Positions 24,601-38,191 of a stretch of DNA of 64,000 nucleotides are shown piece after piece. Origin of the DNA: Stercorarius parasiticus (Eukaryota > Chordata > Aves > Charadriiformes > Stercorariidae); contig VWZL01002056.1 of NCBI GenBank assembly GCA_013396915.1, positions 592,748 to 656,747 on the forward strand. Direction: 5' to 3'. Under the pieces are notes generated by a model that worked only from the letters and a program-made list of their open reading frames with translations, was not told the origin of the DNA and did not search any database. A program made the position numbers and the translations under genes. The first letter of the stretch is position 1; each line of letters opens with the position of its first letter.

Positions 24601-27600
24601 GTTTAAAAGAAAAGTTTTTAACAACTTTCTTCCAGTAAATCACATCTGGATTTTTAAGCTCTTTGAAAGTTTTTATTGTGCTTCTATATCAGACTATATT
24701 GTAATAGAATTGTTATTTATCTCCAAATTTATCCAGTTCCTCCTTTGTGGACAGTCTTACGTTTAACAGGGTCTTTAATTACGTTCCTCTACTAGCTGAC
24801 CACTACAAAAATTGAAATCCTCACCACAAATCTGTAAAAATGTTTCCACTTGCACTGGGAGACAAAAATAGAATAATTCCATGTCTTTTTGGATGGATGC
24901 CTAGCTGAAAGTATGCAGGGTTTGACTGACAAGAGGATGTAGTCTTTGCTGAGAGCACTTTCTTTAAGGTCCTTTTTAGTCTTCAGGAACATTTAAGTGG
25001 ATGAATCGAGAGAGGATTTTTGCTAGTTTCCCTTCATTTTTGTTAACTTTGCCTGCTTTTTTGTAACTTTTTTCTTCTGCAACAAAATCTCAGCTCATCG
25101 GGCTTACTGAATATATAATCACAAACTGGTAAGTAGTAACTTCAGGAGTTTTGATTTGAAATGGCACTCTATTCTTTTGTGTACAGCTGCGGCAGAAGAA
25201 TAAAACCCCTTTGTGCAGCTCAGCAAAAGTAGAGTTATTTAAATGCTCAGTATTCGCCAGGGTTATAACTGTAAAATATAGTCTTTCAGTGGTGAATAAA
25301 TACAGTTAACACGTAGCCTAGCCTGTGAATGCAGTGGAGAGACTTTACTTGAGCAAGTTTCGAATTATTTTGCGTCCGAGTGAGCTCTCCCCCCTGTGCT
25401 GCACGGCACGTTATCCGTTTCCTGGGGAGTGCGGATGGGAGCTTACAAAGCACAGCAGGTAATTGGCTGCTTCAGTTGAAAAAGCAGAAAAAGCATATTT
25501 GTCGGTATACACAGAAGGAAAATGAGAACAAATGGTAATTATTATGGGGTGATAGTATTTGTCCATAGTCTTCTGAACTCTCTGTGAGATTAAATTCATA
25601 CCGACACTCTGTAAGAGCAGTGAGTGTGTCGAATGTGATGTTGAGGCAGTTGAACAACTTTTTCTGTCAATGCATTTTGGACTTGAACTTTCATATGCTT
25701 TGAATGTAAAAAAGGAGGTGAACGGTATGTGATAACATGGCTTTTCAGAATGCTTTCTTCTCTTGTTCAAGACTTGTGTTTCTGTATCTTAGCGTGTATT
25801 TTTGTATCGTTACTTTCCTTTGAACCATATCTTCATTTTATGTGAACGGTCCTGTCTCTGAAGTCAGTGGAAAATGGGCATAGCTCAGCCTTTAGGCACT
25901 TATTCCTGTATTTCCAAACCTTGCTTACACTGATGCAAATATTTCCTCTTGGAAAGGGAAAGCTATTACTGGGCTAGATACTTTTTCTCAGTTGCACATG
26001 TGGCAGTTTCTACAGACTGAAAAAAAGCTGTAATAGTATATCTATGTTTTTGGTTTAAAGAGGGGGTGTGGAAGTGAGTTGACAGCGTAAAGACAGTTGT
26101 ACCAGGTTCTTCCTAAAATGGGGCCATTTTCATGAAAACCTTTTTATTCGCTGCTTTTTATTTCCCTCCTCTCTTTAACTAAATGAAGCATGAAGTCAAG
26201 GCTGATAGATGCTAGAATAACATAAAATCTATTTTAATTTTCATAATATAAATAGATTAGGTAAAAATAACCATATCTTGGGTTTTGTATTTTAAAGATT
26301 TATGTGTACGGGTAAATATGTATGATGAGTCTTACTGGAACTGGTTGACATAGGAGTATAATATTGTCTTCAAAAATCTTCGCAGTTTCGTGTTGCAGGA
26401 CTCAAGTCCTTGGACAGTTTGGTTTGAATTCGTTTGCTGAAAAACTTGCCAAGAAACCTGTACACTGCGTTGAAGGTTGAAACTGTGCTGGATCTGTAGG
26501 AGGAGAGAAAGATGAAATATTTTATGGATTTGTTAGTTCTACATGACTGTATGTAGGGAGGATACTTGGAAGACGGAAAAAACAGATTATAAGTTTTTAA
26601 CACTTTACTATCCTCACTAGTTTGTTTCCTTCTCTTTTGTAAAGAGGAAATCAAAGTGTTTCTTTGCTTCTTTTATACATTCTTGTACTCTTTGAGGTGT
26701 CTTTAAACCTCCATAAGTGTCGTACAAGGTAAAATGTGTACTAAAGCATTAAGGGAAATGGGGTTAAGACATGCAATGTCTAATAAAGGATGTTAGTATT
26801 TATTGGCAGTCATCCTTTGGCCTGTGTAAGTTTCTTCTCCAAAGGGCGCTGACACTGCTCTCGCTCTCTTTACAACCATCACTCTGTGTGCAGACGCTTT
26901 TTCCCCCTGTTCACCTTTTTATTTATTTATTTATTTATCGAATGCCAAATACTTAATTTGTCATTTCTGGCAGAAAGCTCTGGTGATGAAAGAGGAAATA
27001 AAATGGGCTTGAAGCAGGTTGCCGGAGAGGCACATACAGGATGGCACAGCCATGGAAAGCCCTTTTCTTTTTTTTTGCAGGAGTTGCGTACCAGTCTTCA
27101 TACTGACTTAATGAACACAGGAGGAAACACATATTTTTCTTGGGTCTGGAAAGCAAATGTGGTCTCGGAGTGCAAGGTTTACTACCAGAGTAATCAGCTA
27201 GAGTAGTGTGAGTGACCGCGTGCCAATTTTCCTTTGCCTCCTGTGTACCTGGCCCAATTAACCATTCTTCATTCGTCAGTCATCTCCCCAGGTGGCTATT
27301 TGGTCTTAATGGGCCATAAAATGGGTGGCACTGGCCCATACAGAAATGCCTCATGGTGGAGGGGGTCTTGTAGCCCTTTGTAGGGGTCCCTGAGAGTGTC
27401 AGAGTGGCAGTGCTGTCTAAAAGGAAATTCAGAGGATGAGCACCCATGCTCTCTTCCTGATTGCCGTAAGAGTCCCTTTGAATAACGTAGGTCATCAGAT
27501 GAAAGCTAGACCAGTTTGAGAGAGCTGCACAGAGGACCCAACTGAGTGAACTTCTCTTAGGCACAAAGGGAAAAACTTCAGCTGGGATAGATACTGTTGT

Positions 27601-30600
27601 CCTTATCTCTTAAGCAAGATTTCTTTTCTGCTTCTCCCTCCCTCCTGAGTAGTGATTAACCATAACTTTTCTAATTGGACTTCTAAATGGATTGCGCTTA
27701 GTTCCATGTCAAGTGGCTCAGCTGTTTCCCTGCTATCGCCCCTGTGTTTTTTGGACTCTGACTCTCCGTCTGGAGATGTTGAAGGGGTGGGAGGTAGCAG
27801 GGAGCAGACCGTCTGGCGAAAGACGTCACTTTGCAGACATCAGACTCCAAAGAAAAAGCCCTGGGAAGGCCTCAACTTCTGTGGGTGAAGCTCCGCAGGG
27901 AGGGGAAGCACCTCATGCTGGGAACGCAGCAGAAGTAAGAGATCCACAGGTTTTGGGTAGGCTCACACTTGAAAATGCATTGAAAACATTTTAGCAGGCT
28001 TGTGACCTTTAAAAGAGATTAGAGCTAGTTATTAGTTCATTTCTACCTCAGCATGTTTATTTGAGTAGGTGCTCCGTATTAAGTGTCAATAGTATGGAAG
28101 TGGCTTTCTTCAGTATTTCATAGAAATTGTGTAGACCCAAGTAGTGTATTTGATTACATATACCTATTCCTCGGGGTCTTCCATGGAGGTGTGCTCAAGC
28201 TCAGGATATTAACCAGAGTGTCAGGATTGAAGCTGTTGATTGAAACTGGAGTAGATCAGATGAGAAGATCTGGGACTCTGCAAAACTTCATTGCTAAGCC
28301 AAATTTCTCAGATCCCGTCTTTCTTATGTGCATATTTCTGAGTGTACCTTTGACATCCAGGCACTCCTGTATTGATCTGGTTAACATAATAAAGAAGTGT
28401 TGCCAAACAGAAACCTAATAGTCTGGCAAACAAACTCAAATCTACGATGAATGGTTTGAAGGAGGACGGAGAATCAGAAAGTTGGATTTTCAACTCTTAT
28501 GTTGCTGGGAAAGTTGTGACACATGGGAATATTACACCTGCTCTGTGTCACTCTTATTCATCTAGCAAATTTAGAACATTTTGTGAAAGCAACCCTACCC
28601 AGCTCTCCTGTCAAATGGGAAAAACATGCAGCGCAGCCGGAAGCAGTTGGGAACCATTCCTGTGTGAGCTCCTGTGGGGACGCAGGGCCACCAGTGCCAT
28701 GTCCGGTGGCCTAAATGGGCATCATTTTCCCCCTGATTGCAGAGGAACCAGGCAATAACCCATTTCACTTCCTTCTCTTTGTGTTTAGGAGGAAACGGGT
28801 CAAGTACCGCTCTCTATGCCATGCCTAGCTTTGAAAAATAACCACAGTATTCAATAGACCAAATTTCTTGCCTGATGCATTTCAGGAACTGAAAATCTGT
28901 TCTCAAATATGCTTATTTTTGGACCTTTGTCCCCAGTTAGATCAAGCGACAACCGTCTGGTTTCTGTGGTCCTGATTCCTCTCCCACATGGAGCCACACA
29001 TGATCATTTGCAATACCAAATGCCAACTCATCAAAATGGCAATAAATCAGAGTTAGCGAGAAAATGTTTTGGTCAGACCTAAGAGCCACCAGTGAAAAGC
29101 TACTTCTTTTGAAATTATGCTGTTTTTATAGGCTCACATCCCCAGGCTGTGTACCCTGGCAGAGCCCTAATGGAGTCAGTGGAGCCATGTTAATTGCCTC
29201 TGGCCAGGACAGGCCCTTATAGTTTTAAGTAAGTGGTATCTACATAAAGGAAGAATAAAATCTGTGACCTTGTATCATACAAGTGTGTCTGGAGAGCTCT
29301 GAGATTAAAACCAGAGATGCTGGTACCCATTAGATTTAATTTAGTGACCTCACCCCACAAACCTAAATACATCTCAGTGGCTTCAAAAATTGTTAGGGAA
29401 ACCCGAAAGGCCCAGATGGTGATCAGTCACTAGTAGCCAGAAACCGCTCGCTCTGCTGCTTTTTGGGTTCTTGCCTAGGAAGGGGTTAAAACAAGTGGTG
29501 GAAGGGAGCTGAAATATTCAGAGTAAGAAATTTCCAGAGGGAGCTGTGCTGGCCAAGGTTGGGCTTAGCGCTTTCAGCTGTTCTGCTCTCTTAACATGTA
29601 AAAAGTCTAACAAAGGCACTGGTCATGGAGGCTCCCAAGGCATGGATCAATGACAGCAAAGTCATTTGGTATTTGCCCAGTTGAAGCATCCACAAATTTT
29701 GGAAGTCAAACCTGGCTTGGGGAACAGTGTGAGGTGGCCGAGAGCCACCCTGTGTTGCCTGTGCCTCCCAAGCTGCCCAGGTCAGGGAGCATGTCCACCA
29801 GCACCCATGTCCTTGATTTGGCTACATGCATTAGCTGGGACACAGATAAGCTGCTCTTCTCAGTGCAGTGGACCCAGGGTTAATAAAAATGTGTTGCTTG
29901 ATTTTCACTGCTGTAATTTCAGAGCAAACATGAAAAGGAACAAAAATCAGACCATCTGGCCAGCACGGGCTCCGTCTTCCCTTAGGGGTTTGCCACAACA
30001 AACTGGTGCACCTTGCCTGAGGCAGGACTTTGGATGCTGCCAGGGCTCAAATCCCCATTTCTTTCCAGAGCCGTGCAGCAGACCAACACCCTCTGTCACC
30101 AGCTCCGCCTGTCCCCTCGTAAGGATGCCAACTTCCTTCTCCAGCTTTCGCTGCGGGGCAGTGGCTGCCAAGGTCCTGGTGCTGCAGGGTGGCCACGGCC
30201 CGGGCTGGAACCAGGGAGGCAAAAGCAGGTGTGTTAAACAAACCTTGACGAAAACCAATCATCTCTTTGCTAAACACTTAATTCCTCTGGGGTGTTGAAG
30301 GTCTGGTGAGGGTGGCCAGTCAGCTCATTCAGCTCCCTCCAGCCAGCTGTGCCTGCCTGCTGAGGGAGTTACAACTCACTGGGACAGTACGGCTGGGTTT
30401 ATCTTATTGTTCACTTTAAAAAGCGAATCGACCCATGTTAATTATCCTTCTCACATAAGTCAAAAGTGATGTATGATTCATAAGTAAGAATACTACGTGT
30501 GTTGCCTGCGTAAGCCAGGCAGCGGTGTGGCCCAAACTGCGTTCACGGAGCCCTAACCGCGGGCAAGAGCCGCGCCGGGGTTGTGCCTGCAGCACACGGA

Positions 30601-33303
30601 GCTGGTGACCAGGTCTCAAAACATTAAATTCAAAAGGTGTCTTGGAGGCATTTCTCGAGAACAGAGTATTTTGCAAGTGCTGTATTTCCAGCCAACGAGG
30701 GCTGCATTAGGAATAGCTTTTTTGTTAGCTAATTTCTGTCCTTAAGAGGAAGTCGCTTCCTTCCTCTCTTCATTTAATTCCTTTGCTACTTTGACCTTCA
30801 CCTGTGCGACTTGTTCACTGAAATCCTCTCGGGAGGATCAGTGTCAGCTCTAATAAGCCAGCTGTCACTTTACACCAAATAGAAAGTAAATGTTTCATTT
30901 GTTAGATGGGCCAGTAGAATACATTGCCTTTTTCTACCATCCTCGCTTTTCTTCTAGGGGAAAGTGTTTTACTTGTATGTGACTGAAAGTGCGTAAAGCG
31001 GATTTGAAGCCACAGATTTAAGTGTCTTGAACTAAGACTGTTATGTAAGACTTTTCTTTATTTATCAGTTTTGGTGAAATACGATCGGTGTTACAGCACA
31101 GGGTCTGGTCACAATGAATTTTCTTGTGTTTCCAGTAAGAAGATAAGGGATATGCTGTGTAAGGAACACACTGGGAATGTCTTTTCTTTAGCAAGCTGCA
31201 CAGGAAAGCATGGGGAAAGTAAGATTATTGCACAGAGCTCTCCGCTGCTGATGCAGGGCACAACGCTGCTGCTTGTTGGGACTTCTGCCATTGACTGGAT
31301 TGCAAGCAGGACAGCTTTTCTCTGCCATAGCTTCTGTCGTGTGCGTTTATCGCTCCCCTTCCACTGCTGTTTTGTGGGACAAGAACAGCCTGTGCTTCTC
31401 TACCAGCCTGCACAGGTGGGTTAGTTTTACACTAATAAGCCTGGAAACTGTTTAAGAGTGGGAGGTGAGGGGGGAGTACTTCTCTTGTGCCTTTTGTGCA
31501 GAAGCTGGTGTTTGGGGTTTGAATTCAGTAGCTTATGAAGTACTGTTTTTTGAGTGATGTTTGACAAATGTGAAATCAGCACGTGTCACTAACCAACCAC
31601 CTCTGTGGAGAGTAATTTAAGAGAGGAAAAGAAGGTGGCAGCTTCGGTGCGTAAGAGGAAGGCCATGGCTTTTTTCTATGAACCTGGAGGTTGGGTAAGT
31701 ATGGTTGATACTGTGGATTTGACCCTGTGTTGTTTTTTTTTAAGCCTAAACTAAGCCCATATGTGGAGCTATAAGAGGTGCCAAAACTGGCTGTAAGCCA
31801 CTGGTGCACCTGCATTCTCTGTCTCTACGGTGAAACTGTGTGAAACCAGCCCCTCTTCTCATGTAAAGTAAGGACCCTTGGTGATGTTCTTGCAGGTGTC
31901 GACTGCTCAGCTCTCAGGGCACCCAAGACCCTTCTTGCTCCATACAGTTTGGAGGTATCTTGGCAGCGGTGCAACAATACCCCATGGGCTCTTTCCTTCC
32001 CATGGACAATCCTCCATGAGCTCTTCCAGCTTCTCCTGAGTCACTGCTGTACCGCAGGAGCCTTTGCCAACAGAGGCTAAGGGACAGCAAGCTGCTTGGT
32101 GCACGTTACAGAAGGCTCCTCTAGCTTTACCCTGGAGATCAGCCTTTCACCCCACCAGCCACAGAACTGGAGTTTGTCTCTTTGTTTCTCTGGGCATTTA
32201 GTTTGTCCTTGTCTTATGATCCGCATAGGCTGGAGACTCGGGGCCAAAATCCCTCTTTGTTAGCAGCCTAACTTATGCTCTAAAATAAGTGTTTGTAGTA
32301 ACTGAAATATCTATGAGAATTATTTCAAGATATTTAAATCTAGTTAAGTCTCCAATACACTGTCCATCAGTCTGGCTGAGCTTTGGAACTGTATGTGTAT
32401 GACAGCCGTATGTCTGTCTTCCATGCAAGTATCTCTCTATGTCTCAGGAAAGGCCTTGAAAGCCTCAAACCCAGATCCCTCTGCTTGGCCCCGCTCTGCA
32501 GTGAGTGTCCCTAATGGCGAAGAAATAGTTCCGGTTTTCCTGGTTCAATTTTTTAGATTTTGTGTTGAAGTTTTTCTTGGATGTATCTGATGGATTTGTT
32601 TCTAAAGCTGTGATTCGCATAGATCGGTGAATCTGCTATTTAGTAGTAGGATTGGTTTGGGTTTTTTGTTCCACTTTAAACTTCAAAAAAAAAACAAAAC
32701 AACCCCACAAAAAGGGGCTACCTAATCATTGGGAAAAAACCTACCACCAAAACTTCTGGCTGTGGCTGAGCTGCACCCTAAGCAAAGTACTCTGGGGCCA
32801 TTAATGGACTTTCTCAACAGCTGTTCAAGCCACTGCCTGGGTGGGAAGCACAGGGTGGATAATGAGCCAAAACTTTTTTTAGAAAAAGAAGATTGGATAG
32901 CTACTTTTTTAAGAGATCTAGGATTGAATTTATTTAAATAAAAGTGTACATTTAATTCCAGGACTCTACAAAATTGTATACAGAAACAGTAGATAATCAG
33001 CTGTAAAATGTGTAAGCAATAGATATCTTTCAGCATATATTATTTGCAAGTACAATTAGAGAAACAAAGAAGATTCTCTTATGGTTAGATCCCATCCTGG
33101 GAATGAAGTCAGGTAATTGTTAGACTTAGTAGAATTCCTTGCTGTTATATTTGGCAAACAGACAACACACAATTAAAAAGACAGTTCCAACTTTATCTTT
33201 GCTAAAATTTGTTCCGTGTCACTCACCATGGATGTGAACACTGCTACTAGTTAGGAAAATGCAAAGTTCCCTTGTGTTGGTACAAGGCACCTCTCCGAGG
33301 CTT
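6601..33303. other. Intergenic DNA, no gene recognised
   Basis: This is 26.7 kb downstream of CALCA. I looked for exons of the expected neighbours (a second CGRP-type gene, INSC) and saw none. Open frames are mostly under 130 codons; the longest is 210 codons at 29666-30298, with no recognisable domain. The DNA is AT-rich with GC-richer patches at about 9700-9960, 11730-12230 and 29650-30240. I recognise no CR1 piece in it, which is a long repeat-poor stretch. A purine-rich patch lies at 23740-24140, and small palindromes lie at 8726-8751 and 21231-21258. Confidence 0.6.
26915..26939 (+). repeat. (TTTA)n tetranucleotide repeat
   Basis: About six TTTA units in a row, after a pyrimidine-rich stretch. 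Confidence 0.8.
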
Positions 33304-33431
33304 TCATAGAATCACAGAATGGTTTGAGTTGGAAGGGACATTAAAGATCATCTAGTTCCAGCCCCCCTGCCATGGGCAGGGACACCTCCCACTAGACCAG
33401 GCTGCTCAAAGCTCCATCCAGCCTGGCCTTT
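33304..33431 (-). mobile_element. CR1 LINE fragment (3' end)
   Basis: On the + strand the copy begins CATAGAATCACAGAATGG, the reverse complement of the CR1 octamer tail. GGAAGGGAC..AAAGATCATCTAG, CCATGGGCAGGGACACCTCC and GCTCCATCCAGCCTGGCC follow. This is the classic 3' end of an avian CR1, lying on the - strand and cut off at its 5' side near 33431. It has no coding capacity. Confidence 0.93.
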
Positions 33432-36193
33432 GCAGGTTGTCTGCTTTGCAGACAGTTTATTCAGAATGCTCCAAGAGTACTGAAACTAGGCGCCTGAACA
33501 CTTGTTAATGTTTAACAAATTGAGATTTATGAACTCAAGCTTTTCCCTAAGCTTTATAGAGCTCTTTAGAGCCTTCTGTGACAGCCTCTGTCCTAGAGCA
33601 AAAAGCCATAGCATGATGTAGCACATTTTACATACAGTGAGTCTATTGTAGAATTTTGTCCTAGATATAGGATTTTAATACTTACAGTCTCCATATATGA
33701 ATTGGTAAAAATACAGGTCTTGTTCTTAGCACTTTCGATCTAGATCTGGGTTTAGGGCCCTATCATCTTGGACGTTACAAAAATACCCTGGAGGAGCAGA
33801 TATAAAATACCAGCATCTTTGAATTATCTCATTTAGAATGTTTGCAGCTTTCTTGGCTAGAATACCACCTTCCTCTCATCGTTCAAATTAGGCTTTCTAC
33901 AATCCGTTGTGAGAAAGGTATTTCCCTGGCCAGGGCAGCTTTCTCTGTTCAATGTGTTAAGGATTAACTGGTTTAGTAACTTTAAGACTGCACTTACCCC
34001 CCCGAGTTGCGTTCCTCAGAAATGTGATGTTGATGGGCACCCATAGCAGTCACTAAATATGACAGTCCTGAGTGGCCTGCTGCAGAGGCACCACCTGTGC
34101 AATGGAGTAGGACTGCTGGGGAATTAGTTACCACAAGAAAAAAAAAACACACCAACACAAAAAACCCCCCAACTGGCTGGACAGTCAGCATCAGGTGATC
34201 TGGCAAAGAAGTGTACATCACTGCTTCTTTTCAATCCAAAGTATCATTTTGAAATTAATAATGTCTCTGAAACTGGAATAAATCTTAAATATGCTCCCCG
34301 GTAAAGTGTCCTCTAAGCTTTCATTGCTATTTTGTTGTCCTCTACAAATGGAGAAACAAATAACTGGCTCTGAAATTGGAGCCACTTGGCCAGTTCTCTC
34401 CAAATGGCAGAATTTTGAGAGAAAATTTTTGCACCTCCTGAACGTGTTTAACTTTGAAAGTTAAACTGTTGATGTGTGGTTGTGGTTACGTACTACACGT
34501 GTGAACCTACATTTGCACTTACAAGCTGCAACTGAGGTTTTGCAGCTAGGGATGCAAATTTGTGTTGATTCTCACGCAGGGGGTGGTTTTCTATGCTTTG
34601 GAAGGTGGGGTAACTTTGTGATTTATTTTTTTCGGTTGTTCTTCTGCTCAACTGGACACAGGTGTGCACGTTTGCTGTTCTCCACTACCCCAAAACCAGC
34701 AGACACAGGTGGCTTTAAAAAAATAAAGAAAAGGACCTTGGTTTGTAATTTCCACCTGAGTGGAAAATGTGTTCCCAAGTGTGTGTTGGGATTAATACAG
34801 CCAATACCTGTGAGAGCTTGTTTCAGTCAAACAGCAGATGCTGTAAATTCCTTAGGGCGTACTTTGGAGTTAGTATTTTTCTCCTCAGTGTATAAATCTG
34901 TCCTCTCCCCCACTTCTTTTCTCAACACCCACCCNCTCCCACAGTCTGGCAACCCAAAAAAGTGAGACCTTCAGGATAGCTGTGTACAGTGAAGATTCTC
35001 TCACATTGGATCTGTTCAGCTCCAGCAAAAGTTAGGTTTTATACAATTATTTTAATAATAGCCTGCAGGACCCAACACATGTTGCAGAAAGGTCAAGAAC
35101 TAAATAGGCCTGGGTGCTATGAACAGGTCCAAAATGATGTAACAGTAAATTGTAGCGCAGTAAGTGCCTTGTTGGTGTTGAAGGGCGGCAATGTGACAAA
35201 AATAGAGTCTTTCTTTTGGCCTGAGCATCACGGTGATTGTTTCGTACGGCTGTGAATGCAGAGAGAGGGTATGCTGTAAATTGCCAGGACTACTATGAAG
35301 CCCTCTGCCAACCTGTTAGAGTTGCTTGTTCATAATAAAGTACAAAAATGGCAAAATGGTTTGGTTGCGGTTGTGAATGTGCCACTGCTACATTTTGTTT
35401 TTAAACAAAAATAGGACAAATCTGCAAAACAGGGAGGACAGATGTCACGTCTCTCAATTTGATCATTTAAATTGCTAACGCTTCCGAATCCTCCATATTC
35501 CCTTCATGATGATGGGTGGAAATCTAACCACCATCTTAATCTTGATGCTGATCTGTGTGTGATAACAATCCAGATGATGTCCAATGAAGATTGATAGAAC
35601 ACACTGGTCGTCACACAGGAGACTATCATTACTGCGCAATTCCTTGCCCAAACTGAAGCCAAAGGTTGAAGGATGCTATCTGGGTGCTAAGGATTGTGTA
35701 CTTCGTTACAGTTCTAGTAGACAGAAAAGAGGAGTTTAATTCTTTGCAAAAAGCAGCTTAATTCAATTGTCTTTAGGAAATTATTTTAAAGCAAACAAAA
35801 TAGAAAACCAAAACCCCTGTTTTAGAGGTGGAAGGCGGCACTGGGACTTCAGACTCCCAAAAGTCCCTTTCTAAAAATGATACTACTCATAAACTGCGTA
35901 AGATAAACACTATTTTTTTTGCTTTTTAATTGTAGCTTTTTGTAGGAGCGGCAGGTAGCCACTCCGTAGTGATCAAGAGCAGCGCTGGAGCTCGTGGATT
36001 ACTGCTCTGCTGTCCCATCTCTGATCAAAAACTCCCAAACGCAGAAAAATAAGCTTGTGACAGGACATGAGCCAGATAATATAGTTTGATGTAAGAACAC
36101 TTTTTTTTTTTCTTCTCTTGGTTTCTTGGGGGTTTCCATGGTTAAACACGGCATCTAAACAATGTGCGTTTTCCTAGGGCGCGGTTATTTCAC

Positions 36194-36215
36194 AAACACC
36201 TGGTGGCAGGTGTTT
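36194..36215. promoter_or_regulatory. Inverted pair of E-boxes (CACCTG / CAGGTG)
   Basis: AAACACCTG, a 4-base loop GTGG, then CAGGTGTTT: nine perfectly complementary bases on each side. Each arm is an E-box of the type bound by ZEB/Snail repressors or E-protein bHLH dimers. The function is inferred only from the motif. Confidence 0.35.
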
Positions 36216-38173
36216 TTGGAGCTATTGCCATAGAGTTGGAGAGGCTGGCAATTCTGCCTAAAGGACAGACAGGATAATAGTTTGGGATTAATCAGGTTCC
36301 CTGTACCTTGAGTTCTCCTTCATGGTTTGTGCCTTCATGATCCTGGTTGGCAGCTCTTGAACCTATGGGTGCATCGTATGAGGTAATTTCATCTTTTCTC
36401 TTGAATCTTGTGGTTTTTTGCTCACAACTAGGAAGATGAAATTATTCGTGTCAATCTTGTTACTTTTTTCTATTTTCAGCAGAATTTTCTTTGCCATTGT
36501 TAAAACCTGAGCGCAAGAAGCTACGTCACAAAATAATGTAAATAAAACCTGTTATAAACAAAACAAAAATGTTGTTTAACACTGTGAACGTCTGTACCAT
36601 TTGCCAAAGGCAGACTACAGTTTAATGGGCTTTGAAAATAGAAACATTACATTAATCAGATCTATTTCTATGGAAAATAAATGAGGCAATTCTTATCGCA
36701 TGAATAAATTGTTCCTTTAGAATATTGTTTTGCACCATTATTGCTTCAAGTACCATTTATGTAATCTCCTAATGAAAGGCCTCTGTAACAGCTAGCACGC
36801 TGGGTATGGAAAGGGCTCAAAATCCCCAATTCCTTTCGAAAGCAAATACAGTGTGTCAGAAAGGAGAGAAGAAGGAGGAAAAAGAGTAAGGAGCTAGAAC
36901 TCATTTCTTTGAATAACAAGACCAGTGAATTAGCCAGGGGAGAAAAGCTTTATAAAAGGGTAATATGTAAAGAGTTTTTCACACTGCCTTGAGTTTTCTT
37001 TGTTAAAAATGTATTCAAGTTGTCTAGAGCTTTTTTCAATTTAAAATACTTTCTGCTTTTCTCCCCCTTTCCCCCAGCCTAGGCGCCTCCAAACTAAAAT
37101 TGAGGGAATGGGCACAGGGGTAATTGGTTTGAAGAAAATGAGATGGAGATGCGGGAGAGGGAATAATATTGCTAAAGAGGGATTAATGCTGCTTGAAGGA
37201 GGGAACTGACCCTTCACGGTGCTGTAAAAGTATTCTTTTAGCTTTCAGGTTGTATTACCTCAATTGCTTTATTAGTTATTACGTATACTAAATATAAGTA
37301 ACTATAACTCTAGATTTTTGAGAAATAATGAAGTGGAACTTTATGTGCCAGATCAATCTGTTCATTACTTGTTATGGATTTGATTCCATAAACAAAGTGC
37401 CCATCAGTGGGGATGAGATCATATCTTAAATGCCAGACAAACTCTGTAACGGCTCCAGGTCTCTGTAAAGCAATGCCTGCCTCCCTTTGACCTGGCTGCC
37501 GGCTGCTACTTTTGGAAAGAAAATTTTGAGTTTATGCCTGTTTCTCTCTCTTTTTCTTTCTTCCCCTCCCCGCCCTTCTCAGAAAGTGCCAGCTGTCCAG
37601 AGAAAGCGCAAAGGGCACAGACCACAGTCTTTGCAGAGGGGAGACCTGGCGTTTGGCTCAGGGTCTGATTCATTGAGGCTGAGCTGCTTCACAATTTCCA
37701 GTAAAAACAAAAAAATACATTTGTGACAAAGGCTTTTTATTTTTATTTTGATTGCTGTGGAGTTTAATTGCCTCAAACTGGGGCCAGCCTTTGTTCTGTC
37801 TTGCAGTTAAGTAACTCTGGCATTTATGATAGCTTGTAATTACTGTGCAAACTATCATTTTTCCATTTCAAAAGTTACCATTTCTCCATGCTCACTGCAT
37901 TATCTACGATACCACAATTATGCGCATCTTCAGGAAGAGGAAATGTCTGTGGCACATCGTGTACTGTTGTGTGCTGAGTGTAGGGAAACATATTTGGGGG
38001 GTTTCTGTGGTAACTCTTCTTATGGAGCCACGTTTTCATAAGTGTCTGAGGAGACAATTTGGTTCATTGTAAATACTGTAATGCCTTTCCTAGGAAGACT
38101 TTAGATGAGCTATTCATTTTTAAGTGATTCGGACAGATGGGTGTAGTAAGGTAAATATGAGGTAAATTGTAGC

Positions 38174-38191
38174 AAAAAAAAAAAAAAAAAA
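38174..38191 (+). repeat. Poly(A) run, 18 bases
   Basis: Eighteen consecutive A residues. No SINE or retrocopy body is recognisable upstream, so it is listed only as a simple repeat. Confidence 0.9.

Noticed and set aside
34474..34965. 163-codon open frame
   Set aside because: It contains an ambiguous base (34935) and no recognisable family features.
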